Below, piece after piece: positions 17,751 to 24,999 of a DNA stretch of 43,848 nt. The notes under the pieces are model-generated. The model worked only from the letters and a program-made list of their open reading frames with translations, did not search any database and had not been told where the DNA came from. Within the stretch, counting starts at the first letter, position 1; each line of letters begins with the position of its first letter. The stretch lies in the NCBI RefSeq assembly GCF_035762905.1, contig NZ_DASUCC010000066.1, forward strand, positions 1-43,848, written 5' to 3'. A program made the translations under genes and the position numbers. The DNA comes from DASYTH01 sp035762905. Its GTDB lineage: Bacteria; Actinomycetota; Actinomycetes; Mycobacteriales; Pseudonocardiaceae.

Positions 17751-19341
17751 ATTGAGCACTGCGCCGGCGCCGAGCGTGCGAGGTGCTGCACCGGTGAGCG
17801 AGCTTGCGAGCGAACCGGTGGGCACTGCGGCGCCTCCGGTACTGGTGGTCGGGGCCGGTCCGGTCGGCCTCGCCGCCGCCCTGCTGCTGGCCCGGCACCG
17901 GGTGCCGAGCGTGTTGCTCGAGGCCGCCCCGCACCGGCAGACCATCGGTAGCCGGTCGATCTGTGTGCAGCGCGACGTGCTGGACATCCTGGACCGGGTG
18001 GGCGCCGGTCGGTCCATTGTGGACGCCGGGGTGACCTGGTACACGGGCCGGATCTACTTCCGGGAGCACGAGGTCGCCACGATCACGTTCCCGCGGACCG
18101 GTGCGGGCGAGTACCCGCCGTTCGTCAACATCTCGCAGACCGACGTCGAGCTGCTGCTGGAACGGCGGGTCCTGGCCGAACCGCTGGTCGACCTCCGCTA
18201 CGGCCACCGGGTCACCGGGATCGAGCAGGCCGCCACCGGCGTGCGCCTGCACACGTCCACAGTGGACGGACCGCGCTCGTTCGCCGGCACGCACTGCGTC
18301 GCCGCCGACGGCGCCCGGTCGACCGTGCGCGCGCTGCTCGGCCTGCCGTTTCCCGGGCACTCCTTCGACGACCAGTTCCTGATCACCGACATCCGGGCGC
18401 GACTGGACTTTCCGGTGCCGGAGCGCCGGTTCTACTTCGACCCGCCGGCCAACCCGGGCCGGCAGGTGCTGCTGCATCCGCAGCCGGACTCGGTGTGGCG
18501 GATCGACTGGCAGGTGCCGGACGGCTTCGATCTGGACACCGACCGGGCCGCGGGCGGGCTGGAGCGCCGGGTCCGGGCGATCGTCGGCGCCGCCGGGTAC
18601 GAGCCGGTGTGGCTGTCGGTGTACCGGTTCCACCAGCGCCGGGTGCCGGCGATGGTGTGCGGCCGGGTGCTGCTCGCCGGGGACGCCGCGCACGTGATGA
18701 GCCCGTTCGGCGCCCGGGGCATGAACTCCGGCATCGCCGACGCGGAGAACGCGGCCTGGAAGATCGCCGTGCATCGGGCGGGCGAGGCCGGTCCGGCGCT
18801 GCTCGACTCCTACGACCACGAGCGGGGGGCGGCGGCTGCGGAGAACCTGCGGGTGACCGGGCGGACCATGCGCTTCCTGGTGCCGCGCACCGAGGCCGAG
18901 CGGGCGCACCGGACCGCCGTGCTCGAGCGCAGCGTGCACGATCCCGCCGCCCGGGCCGAGATCGACTCCGGCAAGCTGTCCGAACCGTTCTGGTACCTGG
19001 ACTCCCCGCTCACCACGCCCGCCGATCCGGTTGAGCTGGCCGGTTTCCCCACCGCGCCGGGCGTCGCGCGACCGCCGCTGCCCGGGGTGCTCTGCCCGGA
19101 TCTTCCGTGCTCCGGTGGCGCCCGGCTGCGCTCGGTGCTCGGCACCGGTTTCACCGTGCTGGCCGGGTCCCGGGCCGGGGTGGGCGGCGTCGCGGTGCCG
19201 GACGAGGTGGCCAGGGCCCTGCGGTTCGGGCCGCACGGTGCCGCGCTGGTGCGCCCGGACGGCTACCTCGCCGCGGTGCTCGCCGGGGACGACCTGCCGG
19301 CCGGATTGGCCGCCGCGCGCCGTCGGGCCTGCGGCTGGTGA
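17728..19341 (+). CDS. FAD-dependent aromatic-ring monooxygenase (PheA/TfdB type)
   Basis: 537-residue class A flavoprotein hydroxylase. The FAD/NAD-binding GAGPVGLAAALLLARH starts at about residue 48. The DG motif is AADGARSTVRALLG and the GD motif is LAGDAAHVMSPFGARGMNSG. A C-terminal thioredoxin-like region follows. The first about 30 residues are unusual: two copies of SELASEP come from a tandem DNA repeat, so the original start may lie near the GTG at 17794 or may have been displaced. The gene is coupled to the MBL-fold gene by a GTGA overlap. It would hydroxylate a phenolic or polyketide-like ring using NAD(P)H and oxygen; the substrate is unknown. Confidence 0.9.
   Translation: MSELASEPLSTAPAPSVRGAAPVSELASEPVGTAAPPVLVVGAGPVGLAAALLLARHRVPSVLLEAAPHRQTIGSRSICVQRDVLDILDRVGAGRSIVDAGVTWYTGRIYFREHEVATITFPRTGAGEYPPFVNISQTDVELLLERRVLAEPLVDLRYGHRVTGIEQAATGVRLHTSTVDGPRSFAGTHCVAADGARSTVRALLGLPFPGHSFDDQFLITDIRARLDFPVPERRFYFDPPANPGRQVLLHPQPDSVWRIDWQVPDGFDLDTDRAAGGLERRVRAIVGAAGYEPVWLSVYRFHQRRVPAMVCGRVLLAGDAAHVMSPFGARGMNSGIADAENAAWKIAVHRAGEAGPALLDSYDHERGAAAAENLRVTGRTMRFLVPRTEAERAHRTAVLERSVHDPAARAEIDSGKLSEPFWYLDSPLTTPADPVELAGFPTAPGVARPPLPGVLCPDLPCSGGARLRSVLGTGFTVLAGSRAGVGGVAVPDEVARALRFGPHGAALVRPDGYLAAVLAGDDLPAGLAAARRRACGW
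17794..17816 (+). repeat. tandem repeat unit, copy 2
   Basis: Exact second copy of the 23-bp unit at 17728-17750, in the same reading frame. Its own GTG (17794) is an alternative start for the monooxygenase. Confidence 0.85.
18012..18024. repeat. 13-bp palindrome GTCCA-N3-TGGAC, copy 2
   Basis: GTCCATTGTGGAC inside the monooxygenase gene, reading Ser-Ile-Val-Asp and using the rare codon ATT. Confidence 0.6.
18255..18267. repeat. 13-bp palindrome GTCCA-N3-TGGAC, copy 3
   Basis: GTCCACAGTGGAC, a perfect palindrome around one base, inside the monooxygenase gene. It reads Ser-Thr-Val-Asp with the uncommon codon ACA. Confidence 0.6.
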
Positions 19342-19401
19342 GCCCCGCCGGCCAACCCGTGGGGGGTGCCGAACGTCCGTAGGGTGGGAGGTGCCCGGAC
19401 G

Positions 19402-20904
19402 GTGGCGGTGACGCGAAGGGTGTTCCTGCAGGCCATTGGGGTTGGTGTGATGACCGGTACGGCCTCGGGATGCACCGGCGCGCCGCCACCCGGCACCTCG
19501 CAGGCGTCCTCGGCACCACCGGTGTCCTCGGCGCCGCCGTCGCCGCCGGACTGGGCGGCGTTGCGGGCCCGGCTGTCCGGCGGTCTGGTGCTGTCCGGTG
19601 AGCCCGGCTACGACGCGGCGCGGCGGCCGTTCAACCTGATCTTCGACACCCGGGCACCGGCGGCGGTGGCCACCTGCACCCGGGCGGAGGACGTGCAGGC
19701 CTGCGTCGACGTGGCCCGCGCGGCGCGCATCCCGATCGCCGCGCGGTCCGGCGGGCACAGCTACGCCGGTTACTGCGTGCCGGACGGCGGCCTGGTGGCC
19801 GACCTCGGGCGGATGTCCGGAGTGGAGGTGCGTCCGGACGGCACGGCGGTGATCGGGGCGGGCACCCGGCTGATCGACGTGTACGCCGGGCTGGCCGCCG
19901 CCGGCCGGTGCCTGCCGGCCGGATCCGGGCCTGGCGTCGGCATCGCCGGGCTCACCCTCGGCGGCGGAATCGGGGTGCTGTCCCGGAAGTTCGGCCTGAC
20001 CTGTGACCGCCTGGTGTCCGCGCGGGTGGTGACCGCCGACGGGCAGCTGCGCACCGCGGCGGCGGACAACGAGCCGGACCTGTTCTGGGCGCTGCGTGGT
20101 GGCGGCGGCGGGAACTTCGGCATCGTCACCTCGTTCGGTTTCGCCACCGAGCCGGCGCCGGACCTGACGGTGTTCTCGCTGAACTTCCCGGCCGGTGCCG
20201 GCGCGGACGTGGTCGACGCGTGGCAGCGGTGGGTGCCCGGCACCCCGGACGAGCTGTGGTCGATGTGCCGGCTCTCCGCCGGGTCGCCGCCGAGTTGCCG
20301 GGTGACCGGCTGTTTCGTCGGGCCACCGGCCGCGCTGACCGGGCTGCTGGCCGGTCTTGCGGTGCGGCCGAGCGCGCGATCGGTACAGGGTAAGGATTTC
20401 CTTGCCGCCATGCGGTGGTTTGCCGGCTGTGCACAACGGTCGGTAGCCGAGTGTCACCCGGCGCCGGAGGGTGGCCAACTGGACCGGACCGGGTTCGTCG
20501 CGGCGTCCCGGATGCTGCCGGCAGCGGTCGACGCCGGCCGGCTGGTCTCCGTTCTGGAGGGTCGGCGGGGGGTCGATCTGCTGCTGGATTCCTTTGGTGG
20601 GGCCATTTCCCGGGTCGATTCGGCCGCCACCGCGTTCCCGCACCGGGCCGCGCTGGCCAGTGCCCAGGTGTACGCGGGGGCCACGGCGCGCACCCTGCAG
20701 GCGGTGACGGCGTCGGTCGCTCAGGTTCGGGACGCGATTGGTGAGCTGTCCGGAAATACCGGGTACGTCAACTACATCGACCCGGGACTGGTTGATTGGC
20801 AAAACGCTTACTACGGCGCAAACCTGCCGCGACTCCGCGCGGTGGCGCGCCGGTACGACCCAGCCGCGGTATTCGGTTTTGCCCAGGGTATCTCCGCCGG
20901 GTAG
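19402..20904 (+). CDS. exported BBE-type FAD-linked oxidoreductase
   Basis: 500-residue protein with a twin-arginine-like signal (TRRVFLQAIGVGV) and a possible lipobox ending at TASGC, then a Ser/Pro linker and a PCMH-type FAD domain. RSGGHSYAGY carries His119, the expected site of covalent FAD attachment. The second attachment Cys of bicovalent members is replaced in GSGPGVGIAGLTLGGG. The berberine-bridge C-terminus is shown by GYVNYIDPGL followed by YYGANLPRLRAV. It is probably translocated folded by Tat and oxidises a sugar, alcohol or secondary metabolite outside the cytoplasm. I chose the GTG at 19402 because GGGAGG lies about 10 nt upstream; an open-frame ATG at 19366 is the alternative. 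Confidence 0.9.
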   Translation: MAVTRRVFLQAIGVGVMTGTASGCTGAPPPGTSQASSAPPVSSAPPSPPDWAALRARLSGGLVLSGEPGYDAARRPFNLIFDTRAPAAVATCTRAEDVQACVDVARAARIPIAARSGGHSYAGYCVPDGGLVADLGRMSGVEVRPDGTAVIGAGTRLIDVYAGLAAAGRCLPAGSGPGVGIAGLTLGGGIGVLSRKFGLTCDRLVSARVVTADGQLRTAAADNEPDLFWALRGGGGGNFGIVTSFGFATEPAPDLTVFSLNFPAGAGADVVDAWQRWVPGTPDELWSMCRLSAGSPPSCRVTGCFVGPPAALTGLLAGLAVRPSARSVQGKDFLAAMRWFAGCAQRSVAECHPAPEGGQLDRTGFVAASRMLPAAVDAGRLVSVLEGRRGVDLLLDSFGGAISRVDSAATAFPHRAALASAQVYAGATARTLQAVTASVAQVRDAIGELSGNTGYVNYIDPGLVDWQNAYYGANLPRLRAVARRYDPAAVFGFAQGISAG

Positions 20905-20930
20905 GGCCTTGACCAGTGCCGAACGGCCCT
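20903..20930 (+). terminator. hairpin at the end of the BBE oxidase gene
   Basis: AGGGCC (20903-20908) overlaps the stop codon and can pair with GGCCCT (20925-20930) over a 16-nt loop. There is no T-run. It is a weak candidate that closes the plus-strand redox run. The following 20931-21110 is noticeably less GC-rich and presumably carries the promoter of the lipoprotein gene. Confidence 0.3.
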
Positions 20931-21110
20931 GTTGACGGCGGGTAGCCGGGCGTGCGCGAAAGTCTGATGTAGACACGAAGGGATGAGAAATCTATTGTGA
21001 TGCCCGGCATTGCAATGCGGTTGATAAACGACTGGAATCGCGCCGTCCGGGTGATTTGATGGCGTGGAATTCCGGCATGCCGTTTGCCGGTTATTCGCGG
21101 GAGCATCCTC

Positions 21111-22076
21111 ATGCGGGTATCTGTGTGGCCGACCGTCGTGGCAATCGCCGTGCTGCTGTCCGGATGTGGTGCGCCCGATGTGGCGGAATCGCCGGCCGCG
21201 GCGCCCGAATTGGCCACGATCACGGTCGGCGCGCTGCCGATCGTGGACGCCGCCGCCGTGTGGATCGCCATGAAGAAGGGTTACTTCGCCGCCGAGGGGC
21301 TGCAGGTCGAGGTGAAGACCCTGACCAGTGGGGCCGCAGCCGTGCCGGGCCTGGCCAACAACGAGATGCAGTTCGCCATGGGCAACTACGTCTCGTTCTT
21401 CGCCGCGCAGGCGTCCGGGGCGCTGGACCTCAAGCTGGTGGCCGACGCCTACCAGGCCAAGGCCGGCATGTTCCTGATCATGATCGGCCGGGCCTCGCCG
21501 ATCATCCGGCCGCGTGACCTGGCCGGCCGGAAGATCGCGGTCAACGCCCGGGCCAACGTGGCCGAGCTGACCGCCCGGTCCGCGCTGGAGACCTCCGGGG
21601 TCGACCTGCGGACGGTGACGTTCGTGGCGATCCCGTTTCCGGAGATGTCGGCCGCCCTGGCCGCCGGCACCGTCGACGCCGCGTTCATGGTCGAGCCGTA
21701 CGTCACCCAGGCCGAGAAGGACACCGGCGCGGTCCCCCTGGTCGACGCCGCCTCCGGGCCCACCGCCAACATCCCGATCGCCGGCTGGGTCACCAGCGCC
21801 AGGTTCGCCCGCGAGAACCCCAACACCGCCTACGCCTTCCAGCGCGCCATCCTCCGTGGCCAAGCCGACGCCGCCGACCGCATCGAGGTGGAACAGGTGG
21901 TCGCGGAGAACGTCAAGGTGGACGCCATGACCGTCAGCCTGATGAACCTCGGCACCTGGCCCACCACCCTCGAAGCCACCCGCATCCAACGCGTCATCGA
22001 CCTCATGTCCGCCGCCGGCCAACTCCCCCAACCCCTCGACCCCCGCCCCCTCATCCTCGAACCGGCGCCCAGATAG
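21111..22076 (+). CDS. ABC transporter substrate-binding lipoprotein (NMT1/SsuA-like)
   Basis: 321-residue periplasmic-type binding protein anchored by lipid at Cys19 (lipobox LLSGC). The fold signature includes AAVWIAMKKGYFAAEGLQVEV near the N-terminus of the mature protein and AGRKIAVNARAN mid-protein. The family binds sulfonates, nitrate, thiamine precursors or other small anions and ring compounds. No permease or ATPase gene is adjacent, so it is an orphan that would need partners elsewhere. The start ATG 21111 follows GGGAG at eight nt; an in-frame ATG at 21084 is less likely. It converges on the HEPN gene with seven bp between stops. Confidence 0.9.
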   Translation: MRVSVWPTVVAIAVLLSGCGAPDVAESPAAAPELATITVGALPIVDAAAVWIAMKKGYFAAEGLQVEVKTLTSGAAAVPGLANNEMQFAMGNYVSFFAAQASGALDLKLVADAYQAKAGMFLIMIGRASPIIRPRDLAGRKIAVNARANVAELTARSALETSGVDLRTVTFVAIPFPEMSAALAAGTVDAAFMVEPYVTQAEKDTGAVPLVDAASGPTANIPIAGWVTSARFARENPNTAYAFQRAILRGQADAADRIEVEQVVAENVKVDAMTVSLMNLGTWPTTLEATRIQRVIDLMSAAGQLPQPLDPRPLILEPAPR

Positions 22077-22083
22077 CGGCGGC

Positions 22084-22536
22084 TCAGAATCGGCTGAGGT
22101 TGGGCAGGAGGCGTTCGACGGCCTGGATGATCTGCTCGATGTCGTCCAGCGCGGTCGTGACCTCGTCGATGTCGGCGCGGTCTCCGGACAGGGTCAGGTA
22201 CTCCAGTTCGTTGCGCCTGCGGCGGAGCACGCTGAAGCGGCGCAGGAGATCGCCGAACTGCGCCCGAAGGACCTCCTCGATGACGTAGTGCCCGCCCTCG
22301 GTGGTTGGCCGCAGCCCTTGGTGCACCAGCAGTGCCGTGCAGGCCTGCCGGGCGGCGTCGTAGGTGAGCACGAACGCGCTGTCGGGGTCGATGTCGGCCA
22401 CCGCGCGGGCGGCGGTGGCGGTGCGGGCCGCCCGCCGCACCCACACGGTTCCGTCCGACTCGGCCCCGGCGACCTGTTGCAGTCTTCGCTCGCGGATCAG
22501 TCGCGTCACGACGGCTTCGCCCTGGCTCCAGCGCAT
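22084..22536 (-). CDS. HEPN-domain protein, probable toxin of a HEPN/MNT pair
   Basis: 150-residue, largely helical protein. The HEPN-like core (SAFVLTYDAARQACTALLVHQG, then RRRRNELEYL) resembles HEPN proteins paired with minimal nucleotidyltransferases. The classical R-x4-6-H RNase motif appears as R108-N-x-x-E112-Y113, without the His, so RNase activity is uncertain. The gene overlaps the upstream nucleotidyltransferase gene by ATGA (start 22536), so the two are made in a coupled way. The toxin role is inferred from this pairing and the fold; a structural or nucleotide-binding partner role is the alternative. Confidence 0.75.
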   Translation of the reverse strand: MRWSQGEAVVTRLIRERRLQQVAGAESDGTVWVRRAARTATAARAVADIDPDSAFVLTYDAARQACTALLVHQGLRPTTEGGHYVIEEVLRAQFGDLLRRFSVLRRRRNELEYLTLSGDRADIDEVTTALDDIEQIIQAVERLLPNLSRF

Positions 22537-23129
22537 CAGGCGACCTCGTCGGCGGCGCCGTGGATCCAGATCAGCGGTGCCGACCTGAGCTGCCGGACGA
22601 AAGGATCACCGGAGTCGCGCCAGCGCCGTGGGCTGCACAGGGTCGGGTTCACCGGCGTGGACAGGCGCTGCTCGGCGCGCTCGGCCGCGGCGTAGAGGTC
22701 GTCGCGGGCCGGGCGGCCGATCACCAGAACGTCCAGGTCGTTGGGCGGCGGACCGGGCTCACCCTGATACCGGGCGGCCCACGACCCGTAGATCGCTACG
22801 GCGTCGGCGCCGGTGATGCCGGCGAACTCCTCGCCGATCACCACGTGCGGTCCGAACGCGAGCATGATCAACTCGGTGAGCGGCCGGACGTACGGGCTGC
22901 GCTCGTTGGCCCGGAGCAGCCAGGCCCGCCCGACCCGGCGCTTGGTGACGATGGCGGTCTCGACCAGCCGCTCCACCTCCCGCGCTACCGTGGTCAGCGG
23001 CGTGGAAACCAGTTCGGCCAACTCCGTCTGCGTGTACTCCCGCTCCGGATGCAGCAGCAACGCCGTCAACAGATCCGCCTGATGCCGTGACCGCAGCACC
23101 GGCAGCAGCGCGGGCGCGACACTACGCAT
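22536..23129 (-). CDS. winged-helix plus minimal nucleotidyltransferase, probable antitoxin
   Basis: 197 residues. The N-terminal winged helix (about 15-75; TQTELAELVSTPLTTVAREVERL) is of ArsR/MarR type. A C-terminal MNT domain has G115-S116 (YGSWAAR) and the metal-binding Asp131/Asp133 (DLDVLV). In characterised MntA-HepT pairs the MNT protein neutralises its HEPN partner by AMPylation, and the winged helix here would add autorepression. The ATG at 23129 directly follows an 18-of-22-match palindrome that contains the likely -10 (TATCGT, six nt before the start), so the message is probably leaderless. It sits between an orphan lipoprotein gene and guaA and looks like an accessory insertion. 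Confidence 0.82.
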   Translation of the reverse strand: MRSVAPALLPVLRSRHQADLLTALLLHPEREYTQTELAELVSTPLTTVAREVERLVETAIVTKRRVGRAWLLRANERSPYVRPLTELIMLAFGPHVVIGEEFAGITGADAVAIYGSWAARYQGEPGPPPNDLDVLVIGRPARDDLYAAAERAEQRLSTPVNPTLCSPRRWRDSGDPFVRQLRSAPLIWIHGAADEVA

Positions 23130-23151
23130 AGATGGACGATATCACCCATCT
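23130..23151. promoter_or_regulatory. palindromic operator at the HEPN/MNT promoter
   Basis: Inverted repeat with arms AGATGG and CCATCT around a central GATATC; 18 of 22 positions are symmetric. It touches the start codon at 23129 and contains TATCGT (23141-23136), a -10 spaced six nt from the ATG. Binding there would block transcription directly. The only DNA-binding domain nearby is the winged helix of the downstream gene. Confidence 0.6.
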
Positions 23152-23213
23152 AACGGAAGTGTCGCGGTCAATGCCCTCCCTGGCCGGTTCAGCCGGCGTG
23201 AAATGCTGGGCTG

Positions 23214-24776
23214 GTGAGTGGTCGGCGGGTTGTGCTGGTTGTGGACTATGGGGCGCAGTATGCCCAGTTGATCGCGCGCCGGATTCGTGAGGCGCAGGTG
23301 TACTCCGAGGTGGTGCCGCACACGGCGAGTGCCGGGGAGTTGCTCGCGCGGGAGCCGGCGGCGATCGTGTTGTCGGGGGGGCCGGCGAGTGTGTACGAGG
23401 ACGGGGCGCCGGCGATCGATCCGGCGCTGCTCGACGCCGGCGTACCGGTTTTCGGGATCTGCTACGGGTTTCAGGGGATCGCGCGGGCGTTGGGGGGGAC
23501 GGTCGAGCGGACCGGGACGCGGGAGTACGGGCGGACCGAACTGGCCGTGGCGGGTGGGGTGCTGCATGAGGATCTGCCACAGCGGCACCCGGTGTGGATG
23601 AGCCATGGGGACTGCGTGACGGCGGCGCCGCCCGGGTTCACGGTGACGGCGAGCAGCCCCGGCGCGCCGGTGGCGGGGTTCGAGAACGTCGAGAAAAGGA
23701 TCGCCGGGGTGCAGTACCACCCGGAGGTGGCGCACTCCCCGCACGGGCAGGAGGTGCTCCGCCGGTTCCTGCACGACATCGCCGGAATCCGTCCGCTGTG
23801 GACCACCTCGTCCATTGTGGACGAACAGGTGAACGCGATCCGGGAGCAGATCGGCGGCGGCCGGGCGATCTGCGGGCTGTCCGGCGGGGTGGACTCGGCG
23901 GTCGCCGCCGCGCTGGTGCAGCGGGCCATCGGCGACCGGCTGACCTGCGTGTTCGTCGACCACGGTCTGCTGCGCGCCGGCGAGCGGGGCCAGGTGGAGC
24001 GCGACTTCGTCTCGGCGACCGGGGTCAACCTGGTCACCGTGGACGCCGCCGACCGCTTCCTGACCGAACTGTCCGGCGTGACCGACCCCGAGACCAAGCG
24101 CAAGATCATCGGCCGGGAGTTCATCCGGGTCTTCGAGCGGGCCGAGCTGGACCTGCAGGAGCGGGCCGGGGCCAGCGGCGAGCGGTTCGACTTCCTGGTG
24201 CAGGGCACGCTCTACCCGGACGTGGTCGAGTCCGGCGGCGGCACGAACGCGGCGAACATCAAGAGCCACCACAACGTCGGCGGGCTTCCCGAGGACCTGA
24301 AGTTCGAGCTGGTCGAGCCGCTGCGGGCGCTGTTCAAGGACGAGGTGCGCCGGGTCGGCCTGGAGCTCGGCCTGCCCGAGACGATCGTGCACCGCCAACC
24401 GTTCCCCGGCCCCGGCCTGGCCATCCGGATCATCGGCGAGGTCACCGCCGACCGGCTGGCCGTGCTCCGCGCGGCCGACGCGATCGCCCGGGAGGAGCTG
24501 ACCTTCGCCGGGCTGGACCGCGACATCTGGCAGTGCCCGGTGGTGCTGCTTGCCGACGTGCGCAGCGTCGGCGTGCAGGGCGACTTCCGCACCTACGGGC
24601 ACCCGGTGGTGCTCCGCCCGGTGTCCAGCGCGGACGCGATGACCGCGGACTGGACCCGGCTGCCCTACGACGTGCTGGAACAGATTTCGACCCGGATCAC
24701 CAACGAGGTTCCGGAGGTGAACCGGGTCGTGCTCGACGTGACCAGCAAGCCGCCGGGCACCATCGAGTGGGAGTAG
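23214..24776 (+). CDS. guaA: GMP synthase (glutamine-hydrolysing)
   Basis: 520 residues, full length. It converts XMP to GMP using ATP and glutamine, completing the pathway begun by guaB. The N-terminal glutamine amidotransferase has Cys83 (GICYGFQ), His169 and Glu171 (QYHPEV). The ATP-pyrophosphatase P-loop is SGGVDS, and the C-terminal XMP-binding/dimerisation domain ends in KPPGTIEWE. The start is GTG 23214. It is divergent from the nucleotidyltransferase gene with an 84-bp gap and convergent with the small membrane gene one base after its stop. Confidence 0.98.
   Translation: MSGRRVVLVVDYGAQYAQLIARRIREAQVYSEVVPHTASAGELLAREPAAIVLSGGPASVYEDGAPAIDPALLDAGVPVFGICYGFQGIARALGGTVERTGTREYGRTELAVAGGVLHEDLPQRHPVWMSHGDCVTAAPPGFTVTASSPGAPVAGFENVEKRIAGVQYHPEVAHSPHGQEVLRRFLHDIAGIRPLWTTSSIVDEQVNAIREQIGGGRAICGLSGGVDSAVAAALVQRAIGDRLTCVFVDHGLLRAGERGQVERDFVSATGVNLVTVDAADRFLTELSGVTDPETKRKIIGREFIRVFERAELDLQERAGASGERFDFLVQGTLYPDVVESGGGTNAANIKSHHNVGGLPEDLKFELVEPLRALFKDEVRRVGLELGLPETIVHRQPFPGPGLAIRIIGEVTADRLAVLRAADAIAREELTFAGLDRDIWQCPVVLLADVRSVGVQGDFRTYGHPVVLRPVSSADAMTADWTRLPYDVLEQISTRITNEVPEVNRVVLDVTSKPPGTIEWE
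23810..23822. repeat. 13-bp palindrome GTCCA-N3-TGGAC, copy 4
   Basis: GTCCATTGTGGAC inside guaA, reading Ser-Ile-Val-Asp, identical to copy 2 and again using ATT. Confidence 0.6.
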
Positions 24777-24777
24777 C

Positions 24778-24999
24778 TCAGCGTTTGCGCCGGGAGTCGC
24801 GCACCGAGCTGATCAGCATGACCAGCCCGACGACCAGCGCGCCGCCGGCGAGCAGCCAGCGCACGTCGAACGAGTCGGACCAGACCGCGCCGTCGGTCAG
24901 CACGAACGTGGACACGCCCAGGGTGATGAGGCCGAACAGCAGGGTCACGTAGTCGGGTCCACGGCGCTCGGCGTCCCGCTCGGTGTCGCGCTCAGCCAC
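24778..24999 (-). CDS. small two-segment membrane protein
   Basis: 73 residues: a charged N-terminus, two membrane segments (YVTLLFGLITLGVSTFVL and WLLAGGALVVGLVMLIS) and a basic RDSRRKR tail. The GTG at 24999 has GGAGG seven nt upstream and overlaps the end of the PspC gene by eight bases, so it is translated with that gene. It probably acts in the same envelope-stress unit; no function is known. Confidence 0.85.
   Translation of the reverse strand: MAERDTERDAERRGPDYVTLLFGLITLGVSTFVLTDGAVWSDSFDVRWLLAGGALVVGLVMLISSVRDSRRKR

Noticed and set aside
17716..20976. Very long open frame of about 1086 codons on the minus strand
   Set aside because: It is antisense to three well-supported genes with recognisable motifs. 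Long empty frames of this kind are normal in high-GC DNA. The same applies to 7129-11343 (+), 36304-38886 (-) and others.
21931..22083. Shift to C-rich, CCC-rich codons at the end of the lipoprotein gene as a sign of a junction
   Set aside because: The reading frame and family similarity continue to the stop. Local codon drift alone does not show a recombination point.
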